NCBI GenBank assembly: GCA_949987705.1
Contig: OX465282.1
Span: 66,957,922 to 67,021,921 of the forward strand
Reading direction: 5' to 3'
DNA: 64,000 bases
From: Thereva unica
Taxonomy: Eukaryota; Arthropoda; Insecta; Diptera; Therevidae
This document shows positions 53,700 to 63,127 of this stretch, piece by piece. The stretch's first letter is position 1. The number at the start of each line of letters is the position of its first letter. A model generated the notes under the pieces. The model searched no databases, was not told the origin of the DNA, and was given only the letters and a program-made list of their open reading frames with translations. The position numbers were made by a program, and so were the translations under genes.

Positions 53700-53815
53700 A
53701 GAGAAAAAGAAAACAACCGGCCTGCCCCGACCAGGGATCGAACCTGCAAACGCCACACCACGCTGAATCAAGGATCCGACGCTCTACCCACTCCCCCATC
53801 GGCCTGCTGCCAGAC
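53700..53815 (-). repeat. tRNA-like sequence, SINE head of a second family
   Basis: The minus strand reads GGGGGAGTGGGTAGAGCGTC (box A region) and CAGGTTCGATCCCTGG (box B). The acceptor-like ends (GCCGAT against GGTCGGGGC) pair only partly. It could be a decayed tRNA gene; a SINE head is more likely given the neighbouring copies. Confidence 0.55.
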
Positions 53816-54524
53816 TTACAACAATAAAGTAATTTGTTCGGTGCCTATTAGTCCAGTAAATAGGTCGAAAAAAAGGCCTTCGTAATGCAAAAAATACCGC
53901 ACGCGATTTTTTTTACCAAATGTTTTGACATATTTTGGTGAGCTTAAATTCAAAATGGCGTCATCCCCACCCTTATGCTTCACTTACAATAAAGGGAAAC
54001 GCGTTTAATTCTATATCTCAGAAACTATGCATTTTACGACAAAAATGTATATAATCTTTTTTGTAGACAATTAAGTGATTTAACTTTTTTGTTCAGAAAT
54101 TTTTTTTGTGAAGTCAATATGTTCGGAGTTATAGTGCTTCAAACTTTATATATCACTTTCTTTGCACTATAATTCGTTAACGGTTAGCCCGCCATAAAAA
54201 AGACCTTGCTAAGACTTATAGAACACACGATTATCTATAATTTTTGCTTTTATCATTTTTACATAGGGCTAAAATTTCACGAGTTATAGCGCTTCAAATG
54301 TCGCAAAAAGTAAATTAAAAAAAAATCCTTTCTTTTTCTTTCCCCGTTTCATTTCCAAACTGATTACATTTGTTGCCCACATTTGTTGCCTTTACTTTTT
54401 TCTATAAAGTTGATATTTATGGATTAGTGTTAGGTTTATGGATCAGTGTTAGGTACTATCTATTAGCACAGGTATCGTTGCATGTTCCGCTAATTGTCAT
54501 CTTTCATACGAAACAGGCGTTAAC

Positions 54525-55568
54525 ATGATCTCTCGAATAGTTGGTCAACCTATAGAGTCGGTGAAGTTTAGGCGAAATGATCGTGTTCTTCCAATAAGTA
54601 CCGCCAGTAGTAGCATCAAAATTGATGAAACACTAACTCCCTTCGATCCACTTCTTCTGTTCCAACGAATGTGCATTTCGAAGGAAACAGAAAAGGATTT
54701 AAAAGATAATATTACTTATGAGCTTGCGCCTTATCCTTTATCATTATTCAATGAAGAAGGAATGCGGAAGGGTACAAAATCTTCACTATATAGTTGTTTT
54801 ACGCCATTAACAGATAACGGCGAAATAAAAAATTATCGGATGGAGGTCGTAGATGGTGGTTTTCTTTTGCATCGAGTCATATGGGATAAGAATGTTTCCT
54901 TTTTAAATATTTGCAGAAAATATGTAAAATATGTCGGCGGTCATTTCAGTTCGAATGTTACTATTGTATTCGATGGTTATCCTGAGGATGTTGATGTTCT
55001 AGGCACCAAAAGCTCTGAACGATTTCGGCGTTCAAGAAGGAATCATTCGGTACATATCATTATTAATGAGACTATGATTCCGGCGACGCAGCAGGAGAAG
55101 TTCTTAAGTAATGATAAAAATAAAGCTCAGCTAATATCAATGCTCACAAAGGAACTAAGAAGTGCGGGTTTTATAGTTGAGCAGGCCTTCGAAGACGCTG
55201 ACATGTTAATTGTAACGACAGCAATACAAGTATCTTCTAGGTTTGATTCCGTGGTCATTGTCGGAGAAGACGTAGATCTCCTTGTTTTATTAACGTCCTT
55301 GGCAGGGTCTTCTAACAATATTTTCCTTCGAAAACCGGAGAAGGGTCGTATTCCGGAAGAACTGTATACTCCGCAGTGCTTAAAATTTCCAAATATTGTT
55401 GCAAACAATATTCTCTTTCTTCACGCTTTCAGTGGTTGTGACACAACTTCTTCAATATACGGCATGGGGAAAGCCAAAGTTTTATCCATTTTTCAAAAAA
55501 ATCCACAACTCATAAATTCAGTAGAATTGTTTAAAGAAAAAAAAAATAGATCCAGATATGGTTGCTGA
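54525..55568 (+). CDS. FEN1/XPG-superfamily (PIN-like) nuclease of the TIR element
   Basis: A 347-aa frame with acidic motifs in the order of FEN1/XPG/Asteroid nucleases: D110 (EVVDGGFLL), D150 (TIVFDGYPED, like the VFDG box), E223-D224-D226 (FEDADML), E248-D249-D251 (IVGEDVDLLVLL) and GCD306TTSSIYGMGKAKVL, which resembles the FEN1 helix-two-turn-helix (GCDY..I.G.G...A). Known members cleave branched DNA or flaps. In-frame residues upstream of the Met (back to a stop near 54450) read SANCHLSYETGVN, so the true start may lie further 5'. The frame ends in an A-run at about 55539-55548, and the protein continues in the next ORF. Confidence 0.8.
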   Translation: MISRIVGQPIESVKFRRNDRVLPISTASSSIKIDETLTPFDPLLLFQRMCISKETEKDLKDNITYELAPYPLSLFNEEGMRKGTKSSLYSCFTPLTDNGEIKNYRMEVVDGGFLLHRVIWDKNVSFLNICRKYVKYVGGHFSSNVTIVFDGYPEDVDVLGTKSSERFRRSRRNHSVHIIINETMIPATQQEKFLSNDKNKAQLISMLTKELRSAGFIVEQAFEDADMLIVTTAIQVSSRFDSVVIVGEDVDLLVLLTSLAGSSNNIFLRKPEKGRIPEELYTPQCLKFPNIVANNILFLHAFSGCDTTSSIYGMGKAKVLSIFQKNPQLINSVELFKEKKNRSRYGC

Positions 55569-56148
55569 AGCTGGAGAGCGTTTCTTTATTGAGCTGTATG
55601 GAGGTAGCTCGTCAGAAACCAATATTAATTCACTAAGGTTCAAATGTTTTGGAAAATCGGCTACAAAAACCAAAGTGAACTTATCAGCTCTGCCTCCAAC
55701 TAAAGATGCTGCTCGACTTCACTCATTTCGAGTATATCATCAAGTGCAAACTTGGCTGGATGGTTATCAAGACCCGGAGGAATGGGTCTGGAAGCGAACA
55801 AGATTTGGTTTACAACCAGTCCCAATGACAATTGCTCCGGCACCAGCAAATTTATTAAAATTAATATCCTGCAAATGTAGGAAAAATTGTGGCGGTTCCT
55901 GTGGATGCCGCAAGGCCGGTCTCAAATGTACCATAATTTTCTCTAACTGCAGTGGAGGAAATTGCGAAAATGTGACGAATGGTACAAACCTCCTTGAAGA
56001 CAATGAAATAAATGAGAGCATTTGCGAGTTTTCAAGTCTCCCAGATATGTATATCATTCGACGAAGACAACGTCAAGTCATTAGATGGCAGCTTCATTGG
56101 TATATCCGATTGTCAACCGACATCTTCGAAACATATGAGGCTAAATAA
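55558..56148 (+). CDS. C-terminal part with CXC (tesmin/TSO1-like) cysteine domain
   Basis: A 196-aa frame that continues the nuclease ORF after a 1-base phase change. Residues 45-80 carry LPPTKDAARLHSFRVYHQVQ and a WLDGYQDPEEWVW block. Residues 105-136 hold eight cysteines in a C-x-C-x3-C-x3-C-x-C-x6-C-x6-C-x4-C pattern, resembling CXC DNA-binding zinc domains. The frame change falls in the A10 run before 55549, so it is a sequence error, a recent mutation or polymerase/ribosome slippage. Homologous two-part proteins are, to my memory, common uncharacterised proteins in arthropods and cnidarians. Confidence 0.75.
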   Translation: MVAEAGERFFIELYGGSSSETNINSLRFKCFGKSATKTKVNLSALPPTKDAARLHSFRVYHQVQTWLDGYQDPEEWVWKRTRFGLQPVPMTIAPAPANLLKLISCKCRKNCGGSCGCRKAGLKCTIIFSNCSGGNCENVTNGTNLLEDNEINESICEFSSLPDMYIIRRRQRQVIRWQLHWYIRLSTDIFETYEAK

Positions 56149-56931
56149 CATCTTATAGCATCATTGTTTCGTTTTCTTGTGGATTAGGCCTCCTGGGGAA
56201 ACCACAATAAAAAAACGCGCCAAAAACTCGACCTCCAGGGTGGTGTGGAAAAGGGTTTGCACGCCAACGAATTTTCTTAATTATATGTATGAAAATAATG
56301 TGTATCTATATGAAACATTCGGCGCTGAATTGCGGCTAAACTATAAATGCTAGAAAAAAATGTTTAAAGTAAAATTTCTACGGAAAAGTAGAAAAAAGTA
56401 AAGGCAACAAATGTGGGCAACAAATGTCATCAGTTTGGAAATGAAACGGGGAAAGAAAAAGAGGATTTTTTTTTAATTTACTTTTTGCGACATTTAAAGC
56501 GCTATAACTCGTGAAATATTAGCCCTATGTAAAAATGATAAAAGCAAAAATTATAGATAATCGTGTGTTCTATAAGTCTTAGGAAGGACTTTTTTATGGC
56601 GGGCTAACCGTTAACGAATTATAGTGCAAAGAAAGTGATATATAAAGTTTGAAGCACTATAACTCCGAACATATTGACTTTACAAAAAAAATTTCTGAAC
56701 AAAAAAGTTAAATCACTTAATTGTCTACAAAAAAGATTATATACATTTTTGTCGTAAAATGCATAGTTTCTGAGATATAGAATTAAACGCGTTTCCCTTT
56801 ATTGTAAGTGAAGCATAAGGGTGGGGATGACGCCATTTTGAATTTAAGCTCATAAAAATATGTCAAAACATTTGGTAAAAAAAATCGCGTGCGGTATTTT
56901 TTGCAAAGAAAAAGTACCTATTTACTGGACT

Positions 56932-58257
56932 ATATGAAATGTTTAGGTTGAACCAATTTGAACAGTTTTTTATGCCTAACTTCGAACTCCGTTATCAGAA
57001 TTTAGAAAAAATTTAACGGGACCACAGTGGGAAGCTCCCCCTTCAAATGAACCAAAAAAAAGCAAAAAAGTTATTGGGTTACAAAGTTATGCGTAAACAG
57101 GACCACAAAATACCTACACGTCGAATTGAGTAACCTCCTCTTTTTTGAAGTCGGTTAAAAACGCGATGCCAAACTGGATAACATATTTGCGAGGAAAAAG
57201 AATATCCTTATAAATTGTTGCTTCACTAAAGTCAAATCAAATTATTTTATGTCACTTAACCGAAGTTACAGTGCAAATGGAAGTAAAATACTTAATGTTT
57301 TTTTCCCATGATAATGAAAGTTACTTTCATTATGATGGTGTGTGTGTCTGTCAAGAGTATATTTCTTATAAATAACTCTGAATTTTTCTATGTATTCAGA
57401 ATCAATTTTTCTTTCTTTTTATTATACCTACTTTTAGCTACCGCGGACTGTGCACACATATTTTTTTACAATAAAATTAAATATAAATTCGATACGTGCG
57501 TGGTGAATATCTTTTATTTTACTCCTCTATTACCTCCCTCCGTGCACGTACAAAGATGCACTCTTTTTAATTTCCAATATCCCTTTGCTCAAATCAAAAT
57601 TCAATAACGGGGTAATGGAAGGGAAATCAAATTAGACCATTATAAGACAAATAGGTGCCCAGGGCTCAAACGGAAAATGTGTACACAACTCAAAATGCTT
57701 CAACTTGGCAATTGCCAAGATTAATCAGGGAATGATTAAATTCCATTCCCATTAGACCTAAAATCCAGCGGTACAGGTGATATATAGCCATCTTGATTTA
57801 ATATCATTTCTCACTGCTGACGCACTGAATTTTCTCCCCGCACTCTTTTGGGCAGTAATGCTCCGAAAATGCCCCATTGTCTCTGGTGTAGTATGATACT
57901 TTCGCTCTGGGGGATAAAACTCTGGAATTTTCCTCTTCGCCATTGCGAATACTTTGCTAAGGCCTATCTGAATTTAAATTCTATAATCCCTAATAGGAGT
58001 TTTGAAAGGGAAAATATGATTACAATTTTATGTGTAAAAAATTTGGTTTTAGCTTTTCCATAGTACAACGACTGATTGAAATACGAAAAAAAAACAGGAA
58101 ATGTACTTCGCCCTTTGAGATGTAAAAGTTTTTTTACCTGTTACATATACGTTTTGAGTGGATGTTCAATCAATCAAATTTATATATAAAGCAAGTATAA
58201 TGTCCTTACACAAAGTAGTCATAAGTAACAAATTAAATCGCGCTTTATACATATATA
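56932..58257. other. Stretch with no recognised gene
   Basis: At 57118-57165 the sequence CGTCGAATTGAGTAACCTCC followed by GAAGTCGGTTAAAA resembles the end of a widespread insect interspersed repeat that I cannot name with certainty. Open frames at 57308-57607 and 57848-58063 are AT-rich and featureless. Confidence 0.35.
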
Positions 58258-58345
58258 CTGTATGCAGTACCGGCTTTAGAGGTGGGCGAACCCGGGCGAC
58301 TGTCCGAGGGAGCCATGTCTCGGGGGTGCCGCCGCATCCAGTAAT
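58258..58345. repeat. GC-rich repeat fragment
   Basis: A short GC-rich island (CCGGCTTTAGAGGTGGGCGA, then GGGGTGCCGCCGC) in AT-rich surroundings. It looks like a fragment of a dispersed repeat, but its class is not known to me. Confidence 0.35.
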
Positions 58346-58477
58346 TCATTCATTTAGTTATAAAATCATAACACTTCCACAATACAAGAAACAACGTCGG
58401 ATATACACAGGAAGTAAATAAAGCTCGTGTTTGAAAAAATGTAAAAGACAGCTGGCAAGGGCGCTTTAATAGGTTCT

Positions 58478-59275
58478 TTGGAACTATTGTCTTTAGTTTC
58501 TACCAATAAACCGATTCTTGGCAATAGCAGCTCAAAATTCCGAAATTCTAATCGTCTCCAATCCCGTCATTCTAAACCAATTCCCTCTGATAACTTAAGG
58601 ATCTTCCATCATAACTGCAGTGGGATGAGAGGCAAACTGAGGGATCATTTTATCGACTTCAAATCCTGTGACTTCAATGTACTAGTGTTAACCGAGACTT
58701 GGTTGAATGACACTTTCCTTAACGAGGAGATTCTGGATGGCAGCTGGGCAATTCATAGATGCGATAGAGACTATATATCTACCGGTCTGTCAAGAGAAGG
58801 CGGTGTCCTCAAAGCTGTTAGAGACTCCTTAAATAGTGAACTGATAGCGACTACATCGTCACAAACTTTTGAACACATTTTAGTACGAGTAAAGTTCGGA
58901 AAGAAGTACATTGTCATCGGTTCTTTTTACCAAACTCAAATGGGAAATGGTTGGATTTAATCTTCACCAACCTCTATGAGACGTTCAAATGAACGTTCTT
59001 CCTGCTCCGGAAGAGGAGAATCTATTTAATAATACTACCCAATAACTGATTATCTCGCCTCCTATAACAACTCTGTAGTTTACGATTTTAAGAAAGCTGA
59101 TAATGTTAGTATTAGCACTGAATTATCTATTATTAAGTGGGAGGATCTACTTTATGGTGATGATATTGACGAGCTAGTTACAAGATTCTACGATGTTATC
59201 TTCAACACCATTGGCAGGTTCGTACCCAAAATCAAACTAGTTGGGATGTACAAGAACAAAAAAGTACAAGAAAGC
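58478..59275 (+). pseudogene. Jockey-like LINE endonuclease fragment
   Basis: The open frame 58478-58960 contains IFHHNCSGMRGK, the catalytic VLTETWLND (E), and VRVKFGKKYIVIGSFYQ, the N-terminal half of an APE endonuclease. The catalytic His end is deleted. Downstream degenerate frames give VYDFKKADNVSI, then DIDELVTRFYDVIF and GRFVPKIK, the endonuclease-RT linker of Jockey-type elements. The element is thus internally deleted and truncated before the RT. Confidence 0.75.
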
Positions 59276-59564
59276 GTTCATTAGATTTTCTATTCAAAGT
59301 TGTTCTAAAAGGTTTGACGTTTAATTGCTTGTTGTCTGTTATATATTGAAATTATATTGAATTATACATTGAATTTATTGTTATTATTACAGTATATGTA
59401 TACAAGAGACATATTCCCATAGTCTTATTTGTATTAGTTGTATAGTAGAGTTAACTGTAAGTTAGAATTCACTTCTGGTTTGCTCCTCAACGAGGAAAGT
59501 CATAAATAAATAAAACGTATTAATTAATAACCCTGGTGCGTATTTCTTGTTATAGATAAAACAC

Positions 59565-59575
59565 TGGCGACGAGG
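59565..59575 (+). other. Primer binding site (tRNA-Ser-like)
   Basis: TGGCGACGAGG is complementary to the 3' end of a tRNA-Ser (CCTCGTCG plus CCA). It marks the end of the 5' LTR. Confidence 0.65.
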
Positions 59576-59605
59576 AAAAACGCAAAAAATAAAAAAGGGA
59601 AAGAA

Positions 59606-61948
59606 ATGACAAGTGAACTCTCAAATTCGGAAGAGAATTGGGAAAGTAAGATGCAGGTGCAGTCAATTGCGGTGGGAAGCGGTTTCATAGAATTCGATCC
59701 GGAAAACATGGACTGGGATGTATTTGAAGCAAAAATGGAACAATATTTCCTAAGTATCGGCGAAACGAATGAAAAACGCAAGGCAGCATTCTTATTAACA
59801 AAACTAAATCATGACGTCTTCAAACTTCTACGGGATAGCATACATCCAACGAAAATCAGCGAAATAACATATGGAGATGCCAAGGTTCATCTAACGGAAT
59901 ACTATGGTAAGAAAACTTCATTATATCAAGAAAGAAGAAAATTCTATAATTTAAAACAAGACGAAGTGGAAAACGTAAACGCGTGATATATTCGAGTAAA
60001 AAAGGGAGCCAGCAATTGTAAATTTGGAGAAAATCTAAACTCAATTGTGAAAGATATATTTATCACAGGTATTAGAGATGGTGCAATTCTAGATAGGTTG
60101 TTTGAAGAGAACGAGAAGCTTACTCTAGACAAAGCTAGGGAGATAGCTGTAAAAAGGGAAATAATACAAAGGTATCATTCCGTGGAAGTGAAGAAAATAG
60201 AAACGGGAAGCAGCGGGCAAACCAGAACGTCATCAACATGTATACGCAAATCAAGGGAGAACACCAAAGTATATGGGAGAACCAACACACAGCCGAAAAG
60301 TCAAAAGAATCACCAAGAGAGAAACAAACAGTGTAAAATATGTGGCAGACATGGCCACCGCAGTGAAGCATGTTACTATCGGAATTATACATGTGACATT
60401 TGTAAGAAAAGAGGCCATCTGAAGGCGGTCTGCAAAAATTTGAAAGAAATAAAAAACGTGGAAATGGTGCGCCACGAGTCTGACGAATATATGGAAATTA
60501 AATCGCTTAACTATTTAGGTGAGGATGAGAACATAATTAAAGACGAACCGGTAATCATTGAAGTGGAAATGAATAATAAGATGTGCAAAATGGAAATGGA
60601 CTCGGGCAGTCCAATATCAGTGATGCCTAGAAAGCTATTTGAAAAATATTTTCGCGAACATGTGGTAGAAATGTCAAGTATAAAATTTAAAGGTTATGCA
60701 GGAGAACCAATTGAAAACATAGGGAGATTCAAATGTAAGGTTAAGTATGAAAAAAAAACAAGAGACCTGAATGTTTACATCATAAAACAAGGAGAATCAG
60801 GATTACTTGGACGGGACTTCATGCGGCTATTTGATATAGGTTTTACAATAAAGAAAGTCGAAGGTGAAGCAACAGTTGCAGCGAATCACAAATTAAAGAA
60901 TCTAATTTCAAGGTACCCGCAAGTGTTTAGTGACCAGCCCGGCAAGTGCAAGTTTGAGAAAATAAAACTGAACTTACAGAATAATAATGTGACTCCGATT
61001 TTCATGAAGCCTAGAGCAGTTCCCTATGCAATTCGTGAAAAGGTGGAACGTGAATTGCAGCGTCTAGAGCAAAATGGCATAATAACTGCAGCAGAAACAA
61101 GCCAATGGGGAACACCCATTGTTCCAGTAATCAAGAGTGATGGCAGCCTTCGCATATGCGGTGACTATAAGGTAACGTTAAACAAATATCTGGAATCGGA
61201 TAATTTTCCTATACCAAAAGTCCAAGATCTCTTTCAGAAATTATCGGGAGGTGAAAAATTTTCCAAAAAAGATTTAAAGGAAGCGTACTCGCAAATTGAA
61301 TTAGAAGAAGAAAGCAAAAAACTTTGTGCATGGTCCACAATGAAGGGAATATACCGAGTGAATCGTATGCCTTACGGAATTTCTCCGGCTACGTCTAAAT
61401 TCCAAAGAATAATGACAAAACTATTTCAAGGCTTGGATAAAGTAACGGTATTTGTAGATGACATCGTAGTGACTGGAACAAATAATGATGAACATTTAAA
61501 AAACTTGGAATTAGTGTTGAAAAGATTGCAGAAAGCGGAAATGACCGTTAAATTAACAAAGTGCAAGTTTCTCCAAGAAGAAATTAGTTATTTAGGACAC
61601 ACGATAAACAAGAATGGTATAAAAAAGAATCAGGACACAGTGGAAACAATTTTAAGGGCACCCGCTCCTAAAAACATTAAGGAAGTGCAAGCATTTACAG
61701 GATTAGTAAATTATTATGGAAGGTATATAAAAAACTTGGCGACAACAATGGAACCCATATATAACTTGTTGAGACAAGGGACGAAGTTTGAATGGTCATT
61801 AAAGTGCCAGTCCGCTTTTGAACAAATAAAGGAAGCTCTAGTATCTGAAGATGTTCTAATACATTATAATCCTAAAATGGATGTCACACTTTTTTTGCGG
61901 GTTTTTATTGCTGTTATGCCATGTTTTATAAGGTACGATATAGTTTAA
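59606..61948 (+). pseudogene. gag-pol: Mag-like Gag-protease-RT polyprotein with one in-frame TGA
   Basis: The pieces 59606-59986 and 60047-61948 share one frame; a single TGA at 59984-59986 separates them where relatives have Trp (VNA-stop-YIRVKK), so TGG to TGA is likely. Gag capsid-like sequence is followed by two zinc knuckles, CKICGRHGHRSEAC and CDICKKRGHLKAVC, near residues 96-129 of the second piece. The protease box EMDSGSPIS has its D near 185. The RT has LRICGDYKVTLNKYLE, MPYGISPA and the active-site FVDD at 469-472. After residue ~614 the frame runs into inserted DNA and ends at 61948. Gag and Pol as a single frame need no frameshift. Confidence 0.87.
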
Positions 61949-62275
61949 AATGAAATTCTTTGAATAATAACATGCGTTACTCCATTTTTTTTAAATAATT
62001 TGTTTTAGGACTACACAAAAAAGTATTTCATTTATTCTAACTATCTAGCAACATACGGGCGTATTCATTTTATGACAAGCGTTTGCATCACAAACTGAAT
62101 ACGTCCATATTTTGCTAGATAGGTAACATAATTGAATAAAGCACTTTTTGTGTAGTCCTAAAACAAATTATTTTAAAAAATTGGAGTAACGCATGTTATT
62201 ATTCAAAGAATTTCATTTTAAACCATATCGTACCTTATAAAACATGGCATAACAGCAATAAAAACCCGCAAAAAA
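61893..62275. repeat. ~383-bp near-perfect palindrome inserted in RNase H
   Basis: The left arm starts TTTTTTTGCGGGTTTTTATT and the right arm ends with its reverse complement AATAAAAACCCGCAAAAAAA. The arms are about 190 bp each and pair to the centre near 62084, with differences mainly in the central 60 bp. A part of one arm recurs at 48322-48386. This is a foldback MITE. Confidence 0.85.
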
Positions 62276-62865
62276 ATGCGAAACAATTTTATGACATTAC
62301 TCAAACATCAGCATTTCTCATAACGTATAGTTATTCATTCATTATTATTACTTGCTAGCTGTTATTGCTAATTTCTAGGAGGTAAAATTGTATTAAAATA
62401 TTCCGAAAATCTGAAACTTTCATACATTCGGGGCGCTGTAAAACCCTTCGTAGTGAATGAAATTAAAAAAGTAATGAATGAAAATTATTCCTAATGAAAC
62501 CCTCTACAAAAAACTTGTTATTATTTTTTTTGTTAAAGTTGAAGGAAAAAAAGTTATAGCCTTTAAAAGAAAATATTGTGACTAATTTTTGTGTTCTAAG
62601 GCTTATAACTTCTTAATTATTCATTTTACCAAAAAATTTCCAATTAATAAATTGTAGATTATTTAATTCTAAACAAAAAGTGTCCTTGCAAATTTTCGGT
62701 AAGATGTGCCGTTTCGAAGATATAGTGGAAAAACCATTTGCACACGTTTTCCAAGATGGCGGCCAAATGGGGGGGGTTAGAATCCCGAAAACTCAGATTT
62801 AAGCTCACACTGACCCCCCCTACACATCCCAAAAATAAAACCTTGTCCTGCATTTTTGCAATGTT
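62276..62865. other. Remaining inserted DNA in the Mag-like element
   Basis: About 590 bp with no coding capacity lie between the palindrome and the point where RNase H resumes. It includes CCAAGATGGCGGCCAAATGG and G/C homopolymer stretches. It may be the rest of a larger insertion; no matching end at 61890 was found. Confidence 0.45.
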
Positions 62866-63127
62866 GGAGTAAGTTTTCCATGGACTATTATATGGGAGAA
62901 AATTCATCATAAGAAGTGACCATAAGCCTTTGTTAGCAAAATACGGGGAGAATCGCAGTATACCTCTGATGGCCGCAAAGCGCATTCACAGATGGGCCGC
63001 ATTTCTAGCAGCATTCGATTACAAGTTTGAATACATCAAGGGAAAGAATAATTCACTAGCAGATATGCTTTCGCGCTTTGCATACAACGCTGATCCGGAT
63101 GAGGAAGAAGTTAAACACTGTGTGTGA
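62866..63127 (+). pseudogene. pol: RNase H C-terminal half of the Mag-like element
   Basis: Resumes with LLYGRKFIIRSDHKPLL, then RIHRWAAFLAAFDYKFEYIK and NNSLADMLSRF. This is the second half of Gypsy RNase H, with the catalytic Asp in SDHKPL. The first half (the TDAS box and about 70 residues) is lost. A TGA at 63125-63127 in a GTGTGTG run ends the frame, and integrase continues in the +1 frame. Confidence 0.85.

Larger units (their letters stand above)
53849..56931 (+). mobile_element. TIR element with ~550-bp arms encoding FEN1-like nuclease and CXC protein
   Basis: The left arm (53849-54404) begins TAGTCCAGTAAATAGGT. The right arm (56389-56931) is its reverse complement, ending ACCTATTTACTGGACTA. 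The arms agree closely over about 550 bp and contain the block AAAATGGCGTCATCCCCACC. The 3-bp sequence TAT flanks both sides and may be the target duplication. The interior contains only one gene in two frames (54525-56148). The structure is that of a DNA transposon, but the protein is not a known DDE transposase. Confidence 0.85.

Noticed and set aside
53192..53815. Functional tRNA genes
   Set aside because: Boxes A and B are present, but acceptor and anticodon stems do not pair cleanly and two copies are diverged, which favours SINE heads.
59231..59250. Sequence ATCAAACTAGTTGGGATGT shared with about 6009-6027
   Set aside because: The match is only about 19 bp and the flanks differ; it may be a LINE remnant, but it is too short to support a feature.
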